Below are positions 29,351 to 36,945 of a stretch of DNA of 64,000 bases, piece after piece. The notes below the pieces were generated by a model. It was not told the origin of the DNA, ran no database searches, and worked only from the letters and a program-made list of their open reading frames with translations. Within the stretch, counting starts at the first letter, position 1; the number at the start of each line of letters is the position of its first letter. The DNA is from CAYQEC01 sp964416425 (GTDB taxonomy: Bacteria > Actinomycetota > Acidimicrobiia > Spongiisociales > UBA5794). Location: NCBI GenBank assembly GCA_964416425.1, contig CAYQEC010000007.1:35464-99463 (forward strand), in the 5' to 3' direction. The position numbers were made by a program, and so were the translations under genes.

Positions 29351-29641
29351 ATGATGGAAGACTTCCCTGCCAAGATCGCCGATCTGCTGGAGACCACCGC
29401 CACCCGGATCCGGGCGATGACCGTCGACCGTATCGCCCGCTGGATCAGATGGACCGCGGCGGGGATGGTCGTCGCCGTCCTCGGCGTGATCGTCATCGTC
29501 TTCCTCATCGTCGGCTTGTTCCGACTCCTCGGCGAGCTCATCGGTGTGGAGTGGGCGTACGTCCTCCTCGGTGGATTATTCGTTCTCGTCGGACTGTTAC
29601 TGCTGAGCAGACGAACGATCGACACTCCGAAAGAGGACTGA
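29351..29641 (+). CDS. Small two-helix membrane protein
   Basis: 96 residues, MMEDFPAKIADLLETTATRIR... with an amphipathic N-terminus and two transmembrane helices (about 35-58 and 67-86), ending in a charged tail. It resembles the phage-holin-like/DUF-type small membrane proteins in actinobacterial sigM operons; function unknown. 2 nt before trxB. Confidence 0.75.
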   Translation: MMEDFPAKIADLLETTATRIRAMTVDRIARWIRWTAAGMVVAVLGVIVIVFLIVGLFRLLGELIGVEWAYVLLGGLFVLVGLLLLSRRTIDTPKED

Positions 29642-29643
29642 AC

Positions 29644-30564
29644 ATGGCCGAGAAGGTGCTCATCGTCGGCTCGGGGCCGGCAGGCCTCACCGCGGCGATC
29701 TACGCCGCCCGCGGCGGCCTTGAGCCCGTCGTGATCGAAGGCTTCGAGCGGGGTGGGCAGCTCATGCTCACCACCGACGTGGAGAACTACCCGGGATTCC
29801 CCGACGGGATCCTGGGTCCGGAGCTGATGGACCAGCTCCGCAAGCAGGCGGAGCGATTCGGCGCCCGGCTCATCGCCGCCGACGTCACCAAGGCGGACCT
29901 CTCCGGGCATCCGTTCCGGGTCTGGTCGGAAGACGACGAGTACGAGGGGGAGACCGTGATCATCTCGACCGGGGCTTCGGCCCGCTGGCTCGGCATCCCC
30001 GGCGAGGAACGGCTGCGGGGCCACGGGGTGTCGGCTTGCGCCACCTGTGACGGCTTCTTCTTCCGCGACAAGGAGCTGGCCGTCGTCGGCGGCGGTGACA
30101 GTGCCATGGAAGAGGCGCTGTTCCTCACCCGCTTCGCCAGCAAGGTCACGATCATCCACCGCCGCGACGAGTTCCGGGCGTCGGAGATCATGGTCCGGCG
30201 GGCGGTCGAGAACCCCAAGATCGAGGTCGTGTGGGACAGCGTGGTCGAGGAGGTGCTGGGCGACGGCGAGGTGACCGGGGTGCGGATTCGCAACGTGAAG
30301 ACGGGCGACGAGTCCGTGCTGGGGGTGGACGGCATGTTCGTCGCCATCGGCCACGATCCCAACACCGGCATCTTCCGCGGCCAGATCGAGCTCGACGCCA
30401 AGGGCTACATCGTGCTCCACGACGACATGATGACCTCGGTTCCCGGGGTGTTCGCCAGCGGCGACGTCGCCGACTCGGTGTATCGCCAGGCGATCACCGC
30501 GGCCGGCATGGGATGCCGGGCCGCGCTCGATGCCCAGCGCTGGCTCGAATCCCAGGAGGCCTGA
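29644..30564 (+). CDS. trxB: Thioredoxin reductase
   Basis: 306 residues. FAD flavoprotein that reduces thioredoxin with NADPH. FAD motif LIVGSGPAGLTAAIYAARGG at the N-terminus, redox-active pair in SACATCDGFFF (CATC, about residue 130), NADPH motif VVGGGDSAMEEALFL, then HRRDEFRAS, and the C-terminal FAD motif GVFASGDVAD. Low-molecular-weight bacterial type. Followed by trxA after a 111-nt gap. Confidence 0.96.
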   Translation: MAEKVLIVGSGPAGLTAAIYAARGGLEPVVIEGFERGGQLMLTTDVENYPGFPDGILGPELMDQLRKQAERFGARLIAADVTKADLSGHPFRVWSEDDEYEGETVIISTGASARWLGIPGEERLRGHGVSACATCDGFFFRDKELAVVGGGDSAMEEALFLTRFASKVTIIHRRDEFRASEIMVRRAVENPKIEVVWDSVVEEVLGDGEVTGVRIRNVKTGDESVLGVDGMFVAIGHDPNTGIFRGQIELDAKGYIVLHDDMMTSVPGVFASGDVADSVYRQAITAAGMGCRAALDAQRWLESQEA

Positions 30565-30643
30565 ACGGAAATGCGCCGCCCCGCAACGGTGGTTGATCGC
30601 ATCGCCACCACGTGAGGCATCGTCAAACGGACATGACGCCATT

Positions 30644-30675
30644 AGGAGGTGAAGACCCGGCACCGGGTCGGACTC
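30644..30675 (+). promoter_or_regulatory. Remote Shine-Dalgarno plus hairpin before trxA
   Basis: A very strong ribosome site, AGGAGGTGAA (30644-30653), lies about 25 nt before the trxA ATG, too far for normal use. A perfect 7-bp hairpin GACCCGG-CA-CCGGGTC (30654-30669) lies between. Folding would bring the site to about 10 nt from the ATG. Alternatively a GTG at 30649, inside the site, is used. Confidence 0.45.
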
Positions 30676-30999
30676 ATGGGAAACAACACCGTCGTCGCCA
30701 CCGACGCCACCCTGCCTGAGATGATCTCCGGGTCCACCCCGGTCCTCGTCGACTTCTGGGCGGAGTGGTGTGCCCCCTGCAGGCTGATGGAACGGCCGCT
30801 CGACGAGATCGCCGGCGCCAATCCCGGCAAGCTGATCGTCGCCAAGCTCAACGTCGACGAGAACCAGCAGGCGGCGATGGCCCACGAGGTCATGAGCATC
30901 CCCACCATGATCGTGTTCGCCGACGGCGTGGAGAAGAAGCGTCTCATCGGCGCCCGGTCGAAGCACCAGCTCGAAGCGGACCTCGCCGAGTTTATGTGA
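30676..30999 (+). CDS. trxA: Thioredoxin
   Basis: 107 residues, normal thioredoxin length. Active site WAEWCAPCRLM (WCxxC), buried Asp in VLVDFW, cis-Pro in MSIPTMIVF. Reduces protein disulfides using TrxB. I start at ATG 30676 because MGNNTVVATDATLPEMI covers the first strand and helix of the fold. See the unusual leader just upstream. It is 13 nt before the cwlM-like gene. Confidence 0.94.
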   Translation: MGNNTVVATDATLPEMISGSTPVLVDFWAEWCAPCRLMERPLDEIAGANPGKLIVAKLNVDENQQAAMAHEVMSIPTMIVFADGVEKKRLIGARSKHQLEADLAEFM

Positions 31000-31011
31000 G
31001 AGCATGGAGCC

Positions 31012-31989
31012 GTGAGGCTCTACCGAACCGGTGACGAGGGAGAGCCGATCCGGGATATCCAGGATCGGTTGCGCGCCCTCGGGTTCCACCCCGAACCCGA
31101 TGAGCGGGGAAGTTTTGGCCCCGGGACCGAGACGGCGGTGCGCGCCTTCCAGGAGGCCAGGGCCCTGGCGGTGGACGGCATCGTCGGCACCGACACCTGG
31201 AGAGCCCTGGTCGCGGCCGGCTATCGCCTCGGGCAACGCCAGCTCTACCACCGGATCCCGATGATGCGGGGCGACGACGTCGCCGATTTGCAGCGCCGGC
31301 TCAACGCCCTCGGCTTCGACGCTCGCAAGGTGGACGGCATCTTCGGCCCCGACACGCTGCGGGCCGTGCTCGAGTTCCAGTCGAACCGGCGCATGGGAGA
31401 GGACGGGATCGTCGGCCACGACTTTGCGGCAGAGCTCGAGCTCATGAGTCGGGCGACCGAGAAGGCGGGCCGGGAGGTGGTGCGAGACCACGTCTGGCTG
31501 GAGAACCTCCCCCCCACCGTCGCCGGATTGCGCATCTATGTCGACGCCTACTGTCGCGACGAGGACGAGGCGGGTGCGACGTGGCAGGCGTCGCTCACCC
31601 TCTCCAGGATCATCCAAGATCTGGGAGGCATCCCGGTGCTGTCACGGAGCGCCGACACCACTCCCACCCAGCGGGTCCGCGCCGTGCGGGCCAATCGTCT
31701 CGGGATCGACCTGATCGTTTCCCTCTGCCTGCCGCACGACGGCGAGCCCGCCGTCTACTACTTCGCCTCGGCACACAGCCGCTCGGAGGCGGGGGCGGCG
31801 ATCGCCTCCTCCGTGGCCCGCTGCCTCGGCCTCCCCACCCACGGTCGGGCCGTTCCGATGTTGAAGAACACACGGTCACCGGCGATCCTGGTGGCCACCG
31901 AGCCGATGGGCGATCAGGTGGCAGGACGGATCGCCCAGGGGCTCATCGATCTGCTCGCCGCGACCGAACGGAGCGTCCCGAGCCCGTGA
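31012..31989 (+). CDS. cwlM: CwlM-like protein: two peptidoglycan-binding domains and a degenerate amidase_3 domain
   Basis: 325 residues, no signal peptide, so cytosolic. Two PG-binding_1 domains (about 3-65 and 78-142; GSFGPGTETAVRAFQEARAL and GIFGPDTLRAVLEFQSNRRM), then an amidase_3 fold (about 168-320). The zinc ligands appear lost: the usual DPGHGG reads VDAYCRDED, the SxHxNA His reads VSLCLPHDG, and the catalytic Glu region reads PAILVATEP. In mycobacteria CwlM acts as a PknB-dependent activator of MurA rather than an amidase, and a regulatory role would fit here. GTG start. Converges with parB, with a shared terminator. Confidence 0.85.
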   Translation: MRLYRTGDEGEPIRDIQDRLRALGFHPEPDERGSFGPGTETAVRAFQEARALAVDGIVGTDTWRALVAAGYRLGQRQLYHRIPMMRGDDVADLQRRLNALGFDARKVDGIFGPDTLRAVLEFQSNRRMGEDGIVGHDFAAELELMSRATEKAGREVVRDHVWLENLPPTVAGLRIYVDAYCRDEDEAGATWQASLTLSRIIQDLGGIPVLSRSADTTPTQRVRAVRANRLGIDLIVSLCLPHDGEPAVYYFASAHSRSEAGAAIASSVARCLGLPTHGRAVPMLKNTRSPAILVATEPMGDQVAGRIAQGLIDLLAATERSVPSP

Positions 31990-32022
31990 ACGGCCGGGGC
32001 GGGTCCTCGCCGCGGCCGTTCA
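31987..32022. terminator. Bidirectional terminator spanning both stop codons
   Basis: TGAACGGCCG (31987-31996) and CGGCCGTTCA (32013-32022) form a perfect 10-bp stem, with extra GC pairing inside the loop. The outer triplets are the stop codons of cwlM (+) and parB (-), so a single hairpin serves both convergent genes. Confidence 0.7.
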
Positions 32023-32877
32023 ACCGTAGAACTGGCGGTAGATCCGCTCCAGGTCGTCGAGGGACGTGAAGCGGATGACAACCTTGCCCCCCCGACCTCC
32101 GTAGTCGATCTTCACGTTGGTGCCGAGGTGCTCCCCGAGTCGATCCTCCAGCTCCACGATGGCGGCCGGTCGCAACCTGGGACGGCGGGTCCGCCGCGCC
32201 TTGGCGCCGTCTCCCGCCCGGGCCCGCACCGCATCCTCCACCTGGCGCACCGACCATCCCTCCGCGGCGGCACGGCGTGCGACATGGACCGCATAGGCGT
32301 CGTCCTCGAGCGCCAACAGCGCCCGGGCGTGGCCAGCCGCCAGCTCACCTCGGCCGAGCAGACCTTGGATGGCGGCGGGGAGCTGGAGCAGGCGCAGCGT
32401 GTTGGTGACCGCACTCCGACTCTTGCCGACCCGACCCGCGATCTGCTCGTGGGTCATGGCATAATTTTCCAAAAGGTCTCGGTATCCGGCCGCCTCCTCG
32501 AGCGGGGAGAGATCCTCCCGCTGCACGTTCTCGATCAGCGCCTCGGTCAGGCTCGCCGTGTCGTCGGACTCCTCACGGATGATGGCGGGGACCTCACCGA
32601 GCCCGGCGACGCGGGCTGCCCGGCAGCGCCGCTCCCCCGCCACGAGGAGGTAGTCGCCGGGATTAAGCCCGGGACGGACGACGACCGGCTGCAGCACGCC
32701 GACCTCACGAATCGAATCGGCCAGGGCGGTAAGGGAATCCTCGTCGAAATGGGTACGTGGCTGGTGCGGATTGGGGGCGATGCGGTCGAGTGGGAGGGTA
32801 GTGAAGCCATGTTGGGGGCGTTCCACCGGGAGCAGGGCGTCGAGTCCCCGACCTAGTCCTGCCTTACGCGCGGCCAT
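32020..32877 (-). CDS. parB: Chromosome-partitioning protein ParB
   Basis: 285 residues. CTP-dependent parS-binding clamp that nucleates the origin partition complex. N-terminal KAGLGRGLDALL, the motif that stimulates ParA; CTP-binding GERRCRAAR (the GERRxRA box) and ENVQREDLSPLEEAAGY; helix-turn-helix MTHEQIAGRVGKSRSAVTNTLRLLQLP; C-terminal dimerisation domain with the VVIRFTSLDDLERIYRQF ending. Overlaps parA by 14 nt. Confidence 0.96.
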   Translation of the reverse strand: MAARKAGLGRGLDALLPVERPQHGFTTLPLDRIAPNPHQPRTHFDEDSLTALADSIREVGVLQPVVVRPGLNPGDYLLVAGERRCRAARVAGLGEVPAIIREESDDTASLTEALIENVQREDLSPLEEAAGYRDLLENYAMTHEQIAGRVGKSRSAVTNTLRLLQLPAAIQGLLGRGELAAGHARALLALEDDAYAVHVARRAAAEGWSVRQVEDAVRARAGDGAKARRTRRPRLRPAAIVELEDRLGEHLGTNVKIDYGGRGGKVVIRFTSLDDLERIYRQFYG

Positions 32878-33646
32878 GGCGCCTCCTGAACTCGCGGGCC
32901 AGCTCCCGGTAGGCGATGGCGCCCCGGGACATCGGGTCGTAGGCCTCGATCGGCTCCCCGTACGACGGCGCCTCGGAGAGGCGCACGGTGCGCGGAATCA
33001 CGGTGCGGTAGGTCTTCTTCCCGAAGTGCTCCCGGACCTGCTCCGCCACATCCGACGAGAGGGTGGTTCGGCCGTCGAACATCGTGAGGATAACACCTTC
33101 AACCTCAAGCTGAGGGTTGAGATTCTGTTTCACGAGTTCGATGTTGCGCATCAGCTGGGTTACCCCCTCCAGGGCGTAATACTCACACTGGATCGGGATC
33201 ACCACTTCGCGCGCCGCCGCCAAGCCGTTGACCGTGAGCAGGCCGAGCGACGGCGGGCAGTCCACCAGCATGAAGTCGTACTCCCCCACCGCCGGCTTCA
33301 AAGCTCGCCCCAGTTGGGTCTCGCGTGAGAACATCGAAACCAGCTCGATCTCTGCTCCCGCCAGCTGGATGGTGGCCGGCAGCACGAACAGATCCCGCAC
33401 CGAGGTCGGTTCTACAACGTCTTCGATCGCCACGTCGTTGATCAACGCGTCGTAGATCGAGTACTCGAGGGCGGTCCGGTCGATCCCAAGGCCCGACGAC
33501 GTGTTCCCCTGGGGGTCGAGGTCGACCAAGAGGATCCGCTCTCCTTGGAAGGCGAGGGCGGCACCCAGGTTGATGGCGGTCGTCGACTTGCCGACGCCGC
33601 CTTTTTGGTTGGCGACGGCGACAATCGTCGCGTCACGCGACGGCAT
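32864..33646 (-). CDS. parA: Chromosome-partitioning ATPase ParA (Soj)
   Basis: 260 residues. Deviant Walker A NQKGGVGKSTTAINLGAAL, switch I VDLDPQGN, switch II VDCPPSLGLLT. ATP-bound dimers coat the nucleoid and pull the ParB-parS complex. Overlaps rsmG by 14 nt upstream and parB by 14 nt downstream. Confidence 0.96.
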   Translation of the reverse strand: MPSRDATIVAVANQKGGVGKSTTAINLGAALAFQGERILLVDLDPQGNTSSGLGIDRTALEYSIYDALINDVAIEDVVEPTSVRDLFVLPATIQLAGAEIELVSMFSRETQLGRALKPAVGEYDFMLVDCPPSLGLLTVNGLAAAREVVIPIQCEYYALEGVTQLMRNIELVKQNLNPQLEVEGVILTMFDGRTTLSSDVAEQVREHFGKKTYRTVIPRTVRLSEAPSYGEPIEAYDPMSRGAIAYRELAREFRRRHGRA

Positions 33647-34304
33647 CGGTTCCTCCCGCTGATGGTGGTGCCGTCATCCTAAGAACCCGAGCCGGCGAGT
33701 CAAGGACCTCCCTCGGAATCTCGATGAGGTCCCAACCTGCCGCGACCGCCTCTTCTACCGCTTCCGGGCGCTCCGCCGATCGATGGCTCAGCCCGAACAC
33801 GGCCGAACCACCCGGCGTCACCACCCGGGGAACCGCCCGCAGCGCCTCCGGCAACGTGAGGGAAGCGCGGAGCGTGATCAGGTCGTGGGGGTTGGTCACA
33901 TCGACGACCGCGCCGTGCATCACCTCGACGTTGCCGAGGCCAAGGATCCGGATCGCCCGGCCGAGGAGGTCACAGCGGCGGCCCGAGCGGTCGAGCAGCG
34001 TGAAGGTGACATGGGGGAGGAGGACGGCGAGGGGGATTCCGGGGAGGCCGACCCCCGACCCGACATCCAGGCCCGTCTTTGTGCCCTCGGCTGCCCCGAT
34101 GGCGAAGGTGAGAGAATCGGCAATATGACGGGCCCACAGCCTCCCGGGCTCTCGGGGACCGAGCCCTCCGGCTGGGATGGCCTCGATGCGGAGCCAGTCG
34201 ACGTAGCGGAAGAGCACCTGGGCCTGGTCGTGATCGAACTGATATCCGATCCAATCGGCAGCGCGTCGGACCACGAGTGGGAGGTCATGTTCAACGTGAA
34301 ACAT
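33633..34304 (-). CDS. rsmG: 16S rRNA (guanine-N7) methyltransferase RsmG
   Basis: 223 residues. Methylates N7 of G527 in 16S rRNA with SAM. SAM motif I LDVGSGVGLPGIPLAV, then FTLLDRSGRRCDLLG and the LITLRASLTLPEAL motif (usual R-A). The start ATG at 34302-34304 encodes MFHVEHD, and this stretch is itself a parS-like site. Loss of RsmG causes low-level streptomycin resistance in other bacteria. Confidence 0.94.
   Translation of the reverse strand: MFHVEHDLPLVVRRAADWIGYQFDHDQAQVLFRYVDWLRIEAIPAGGLGPREPGRLWARHIADSLTFAIGAAEGTKTGLDVGSGVGLPGIPLAVLLPHVTFTLLDRSGRRCDLLGRAIRILGLGNVEVMHGAVVDVTNPHDLITLRASLTLPEALRAVPRVVTPGGSAVFGLSHRSAERPEAVEEAVAAGWDLIEIPREVLDSPARVLRMTAPPSAGGTDAVA
34288..34303. promoter_or_regulatory. 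parS centromere site (one mismatch)
   Basis: TGTTCAACGTGAAACA differs from the bacterial parS consensus TGTTYCACGTGAAACA at one position on one arm. It lies over the first codons of rsmG (MFHVEH), a place where parS is common, next to parA and parB. ParB should load here. I found no other copy in the window by eye. Confidence 0.8.
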
Positions 34305-34343
34305 CGCCCGAATGGTACACGGCACAAGGCTTCTCGGCCGCGG

Positions 34344-35234
34344 TCACTCCTCCTCGACGGCCGCGATCACCACCGAACGATACGGGTCCTCGCCTTCCGA
34401 GAACGACCGTACGCCTTCGATCTCCGCCACCGCGTCGTGCACCACTTTGCGGTCTGACGGATTCATCGCCTCCAGCATCACCTCTCCGCCCTCGGCCACC
34501 ACCCGGTCGGCCAGCTTGCGGGCGTAGATGTTGAGAGCTTCCCGGCGCCGTTCGGCGTATCCGGAGATATCTATCCGCATCCGCGGTGCACCATAGGTCT
34601 TGCGCTGCACGACGGTGCGTGTCAACTCCAGGATCGATTGCATCACTGAACCACGGGGTCCGATCAGCGCCTCCGTCTGCTCCCCGCCGATGTCGATGTA
34701 AAGTACGTCTTCGTCGATCCGGGTCGCCACGGTTCCCTCGAGCCCGAACGCCTCGATCAGGCCTTCGACGAAGGACTTGGCCACCTCGGCTTGCTCCTGG
34801 ATGTCGGCCTTCTGCTCCGGCGCCGTCTGCTCGTCGTCGCCTCTGTTGTCGTTGCGCGCCTTGTCCGGCCCATTGCGGGGCATGCTTCGGTCCTCCCGCT
34901 CGTCTCGCTGTTCCCGCGGCTGCTTCCTATTCTTCTTCTCGGATCCTTGACCTCGCCCGCCCTTGTCGTCCTTCTGGTTCTTCCGGCGTTCCTCGGAGCT
35001 GTCCTTGTTCTTAGTCTCGTTCGAGCGGGTGCGCCGGCGGCGGCGGCGTTTCGGCCGCGGTTTGGCCGTCACCCGAACCAGGGCTTCCTTGCCCCCGAGG
35101 CCGAGAAAGCCGGCCTTCGGCTCTTCGAGGATCTCCACGTCGACCTGGTCACGGGATTCCACTTCCAGGGCCTTCATGGCCTCGGAGACGGCCTCGTCAA
35201 CTGTCTTACCGACGGCCTCCACCCAGTTCATCAC
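34344..35234 (-). CDS. jag: Jag/KhpB RNA-binding protein
   Basis: 296 residues. N-terminal Jag_N domain (about 1-58, VEAVGKTVDEAVSEAMKALEV and FLGLGGKEALVRV), a long highly charged low-complexity linker (about 58-145, RRRRRR, KNKD, EERRKN), a KH domain (about 150-230; GPRGSVMQSI is the GxxG loop) and an R3H domain (SDRKVVHDAVAEIEGVRSFSEGEDPYRSVVI). Acts with KhpA as an RNA chaperone in other bacteria. The linker is longer than usual. 3 nt after yidC. Confidence 0.93.
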   Translation of the reverse strand: MMNWVEAVGKTVDEAVSEAMKALEVESRDQVDVEILEEPKAGFLGLGGKEALVRVTAKPRPKRRRRRRTRSNETKNKDSSEERRKNQKDDKGGRGQGSEKKNRKQPREQRDEREDRSMPRNGPDKARNDNRGDDEQTAPEQKADIQEQAEVAKSFVEGLIEAFGLEGTVATRIDEDVLYIDIGGEQTEALIGPRGSVMQSILELTRTVVQRKTYGAPRMRIDISGYAERRREALNIYARKLADRVVAEGGEVMLEAMNPSDRKVVHDAVAEIEGVRSFSEGEDPYRSVVIAAVEEE

Positions 35235-35237
35235 TCA

Positions 35238-36116
35238 CTACCTCCTGCGCCTCTTACGCTTCTTGCTGGCGTGGGGCGACGGCCCGGCCGGTTTCTGTTC
35301 ATCTCCGTCAGCTGCTCCCGGCGCCAGGGGCCCGCCGGCTTTCCCGCCCCTCGAGCCCACGCCGGAGCGCCCCTCGTCGATGCGGAAGATGAGCGATTGC
35401 TGGCCGATGCGGAACAGGTTCGAGGTGACGAAGTAGATGACGAGGCCGGTCGGGAATCCCCACGAGAACACGCCGAGCAACAGCGGCATGAACTTCGTCA
35501 CCGTCTGCATCTGCTGCGCCTGCTTGCTCTGCTCCTTGCCGTCGTCCTGGGGCTTGCGCCGCCTCGTCATCTGCCACGTCTGCACGAGGCCGGTGACCAC
35601 CACGAGCGCAACGAGGACAATATAGGGAAGTGCCTGAACCAGCCCATCGTTCCTCGCCGCCAGGTTCGGGGAGATGAGCAGATCCATCCCGAGGAAGTTC
35701 GTCTTGTGGGCAATGATGGCGTCCGCCAACCCGCCCTTCGGGATGTAGTCGTGGCTGAGGGCGCCGTTGACCTCACCGACCCGCAGGACCCGGAACAGGG
35801 CGAACCAGATGGGCATCTGCACCAGCAGCGGCAGACACCCGGCCGCCGGGTTGATGTTGTGCTCCTTGTAGAAGGCGAGGAGCTGCTTGTTGAGCTCCTC
35901 CCGATCCGACTTGTACTCCTTCTGGATCCGCTTGATCTCGGGCTGGATCTCCTGCATGGCCTTCATCGAGCGGGTCTGCTTGAGCGTGAGTGGGAAGAGG
36001 AGCAGGCTCACCACCAGGGTGAGCATGATGATCGCAAACCCATAATTTGGGATGAGGTCGTAGAAGAACGACATCGTCGCCCCGAGGGCCTTGAGCAACA
36101 GGTCCCAGGGGTTCAT
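35238..36116 (-). CDS. yidC: Membrane protein insertase YidC (Oxa1 type)
   Basis: 292 residues, Gram-positive type without the large periplasmic domain. Five helices: the N-terminal helix, TM2 (IIMLTLVVSLLLFPLTLKQTRSMKAMQEIQPEIKRIQKEYK, with the conserved groove Arg of LKQTR), a hairpin, TM3 (AAGCLPLLVQMPIWFALFRVL) and TM4-5 (GVFSWGFPTGLVIYFVTSNLFRIGQQ). Ends in a basic tail KKRKRRRR typical for ribosome binding. Overlaps yidD by 4 nt. Confidence 0.95.
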   Translation of the reverse strand: MNPWDLLLKALGATMSFFYDLIPNYGFAIIMLTLVVSLLLFPLTLKQTRSMKAMQEIQPEIKRIQKEYKSDREELNKQLLAFYKEHNINPAAGCLPLLVQMPIWFALFRVLRVGEVNGALSHDYIPKGGLADAIIAHKTNFLGMDLLISPNLAARNDGLVQALPYIVLVALVVVTGLVQTWQMTRRRKPQDDGKEQSKQAQQMQTVTKFMPLLLGVFSWGFPTGLVIYFVTSNLFRIGQQSLIFRIDEGRSGVGSRGGKAGGPLAPGAADGDEQKPAGPSPHASKKRKRRRR

Positions 36117-36397
36117 GCCGCGACCTCCCGCGACGAGGGCTGCCCCCGCCGCGGTGGGACGGGATCGAATCCGCCCTCATGCCACGGATGGCACCGCCCG
36201 ATCCGCTTCGTCGCCAACCAGATTCCTCCAGGGAGACCATGGACTTCGATCGCCTCGGCCGCGTACGCCGAGCACGTCGGGTGATAGCGACACCGGTTGC
36301 CGAGCAGGGGAGAGACGAACCGCCGATACAGGCCGATCGCCCCCAGCGCCCACCACGACGCCTGATAGGGCCGCCGCCGCTTCTCGTTCTCGTTCAC
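36113..36397 (-). CDS. yidD: Membrane insertion efficiency factor YidD
   Basis: 94 residues. Core motif YRRFVSPLLGNRCRYHPTCSAYAAEAIEVHG with the conserved Cys pair, then KRIGRCHPWHEGGFDPVP. Helps membrane protein insertion together with YidC. GTG start at 36397 is preceded by GAGGAGGAAGA and overlaps the rnpA stop (GTGA). Confidence 0.94.
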   Translation of the reverse strand: MNENEKRRRPYQASWWALGAIGLYRRFVSPLLGNRCRYHPTCSAYAAEAIEVHGLPGGIWLATKRIGRCHPWHEGGFDPVPPRRGQPSSREVAA

Positions 36398-36771
36398 TCT
36401 TCCTCCTCGTGGGACCCGGTCGACCCGGCGAGAACTCCGTCCCGCAGCCACCCGACGAGCTGATCGAATTCCACGTCGGTCACGCCGGCACCGGCGATCA
36501 CGACGTACATCGCGTCCTGCTCGAGCGGCACCCGAGCCATCGCCTCACGAAGCCGGCGCTTCGCCCGGTTCCGCTCGACCGCGCTCCCGACCCGTTTCCC
36601 TGCCACGAACCCCACCTGGGGGAGGCCGGAGCCTTCCGGAGACGTGACCGTGATCACGTTGCCCCGGCGGACTCGCCTACCGGTCCGGTAGACCCGATTG
36701 AACGCACCATGCCCGCGCAGCGGACGATAGGGACGCCCCCTACGCGGTGAGTCGCTGCCGGCCCTTGGCAC
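36394..36771 (-). CDS. rnpA: Ribonuclease P protein component
   Basis: 125 residues if started at GTG 36771. Assists the catalytic RNA in 5' tRNA maturation. RNR motif in GKRVGSAVERNRAKRRLREAM, central cleft AFNRVYRTGRRVRRGNVITV. The family N-terminus (RPLRGHGAFNRV) begins right after the rpmH stop, and no start codon lies between, so the real start must be inside rpmH: GTG 36771 (32-nt overlap) or ATG 36801 (62-nt overlap). Such overlaps are known, for example in Thermus. Confidence 0.88.
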   Translation of the reverse strand: MPRAGSDSPRRGRPYRPLRGHGAFNRVYRTGRRVRRGNVITVTSPEGSGLPQVGFVAGKRVGSAVERNRAKRRLREAMARVPLEQDAMYVVIAGAGVTDVEFDQLVGWLRDGVLAGSTGSHEEEE

Positions 36772-36874
36772 GACGACGCTTGATGAGGGAACGGCCCGCA
36801 CGCGTCTGCATGCGGGAGCGGAATCCGTGCTTACGCTTGCGGCGGCGCACGTTTGGTTGATAGGTGCGTTTCAT
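36740..36874 (-). CDS. rpmH: Ribosomal protein L34 (bL34)
   Basis: 44 residues. MKRTYQPNVRRRKRKHGFRS and RAKGRQRLTA are the invariant start and end of bL34. First gene of the leftward rpmH-rnpA-yidD-yidC-jag-rsmG-parA-parB run. Its 3' part overlaps the start of rnpA. Confidence 0.97.
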   Translation of the reverse strand: MKRTYQPNVRRRKRKHGFRSRMQTRAGRSLIKRRRAKGRQRLTA

Positions 36875-36915
36875 GGAAGGGAAGACCCGGAATGGAAGTA
36901 GCGGTACGAAGAAAC

Positions 36916-36945
36916 AGGTTACGGACCGTGCCCGATCATTGTCAA
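36916..36945 (-). promoter_or_regulatory. Promoter candidate for rpmH
   Basis: On the minus strand, TTGACA (36940-36945) is a perfect -35. With an 18-nt spacer, TAACCT (36916-36921) is a weak -10. Transcription would start about 35 nt before the rpmH ATG. Confidence 0.45.

Noticed and set aside
34586..36750. Open frames on the plus strand across jag, yidC, yidD and rnpA
   Set aside because: Antisense shadows of strongly recognised genes.
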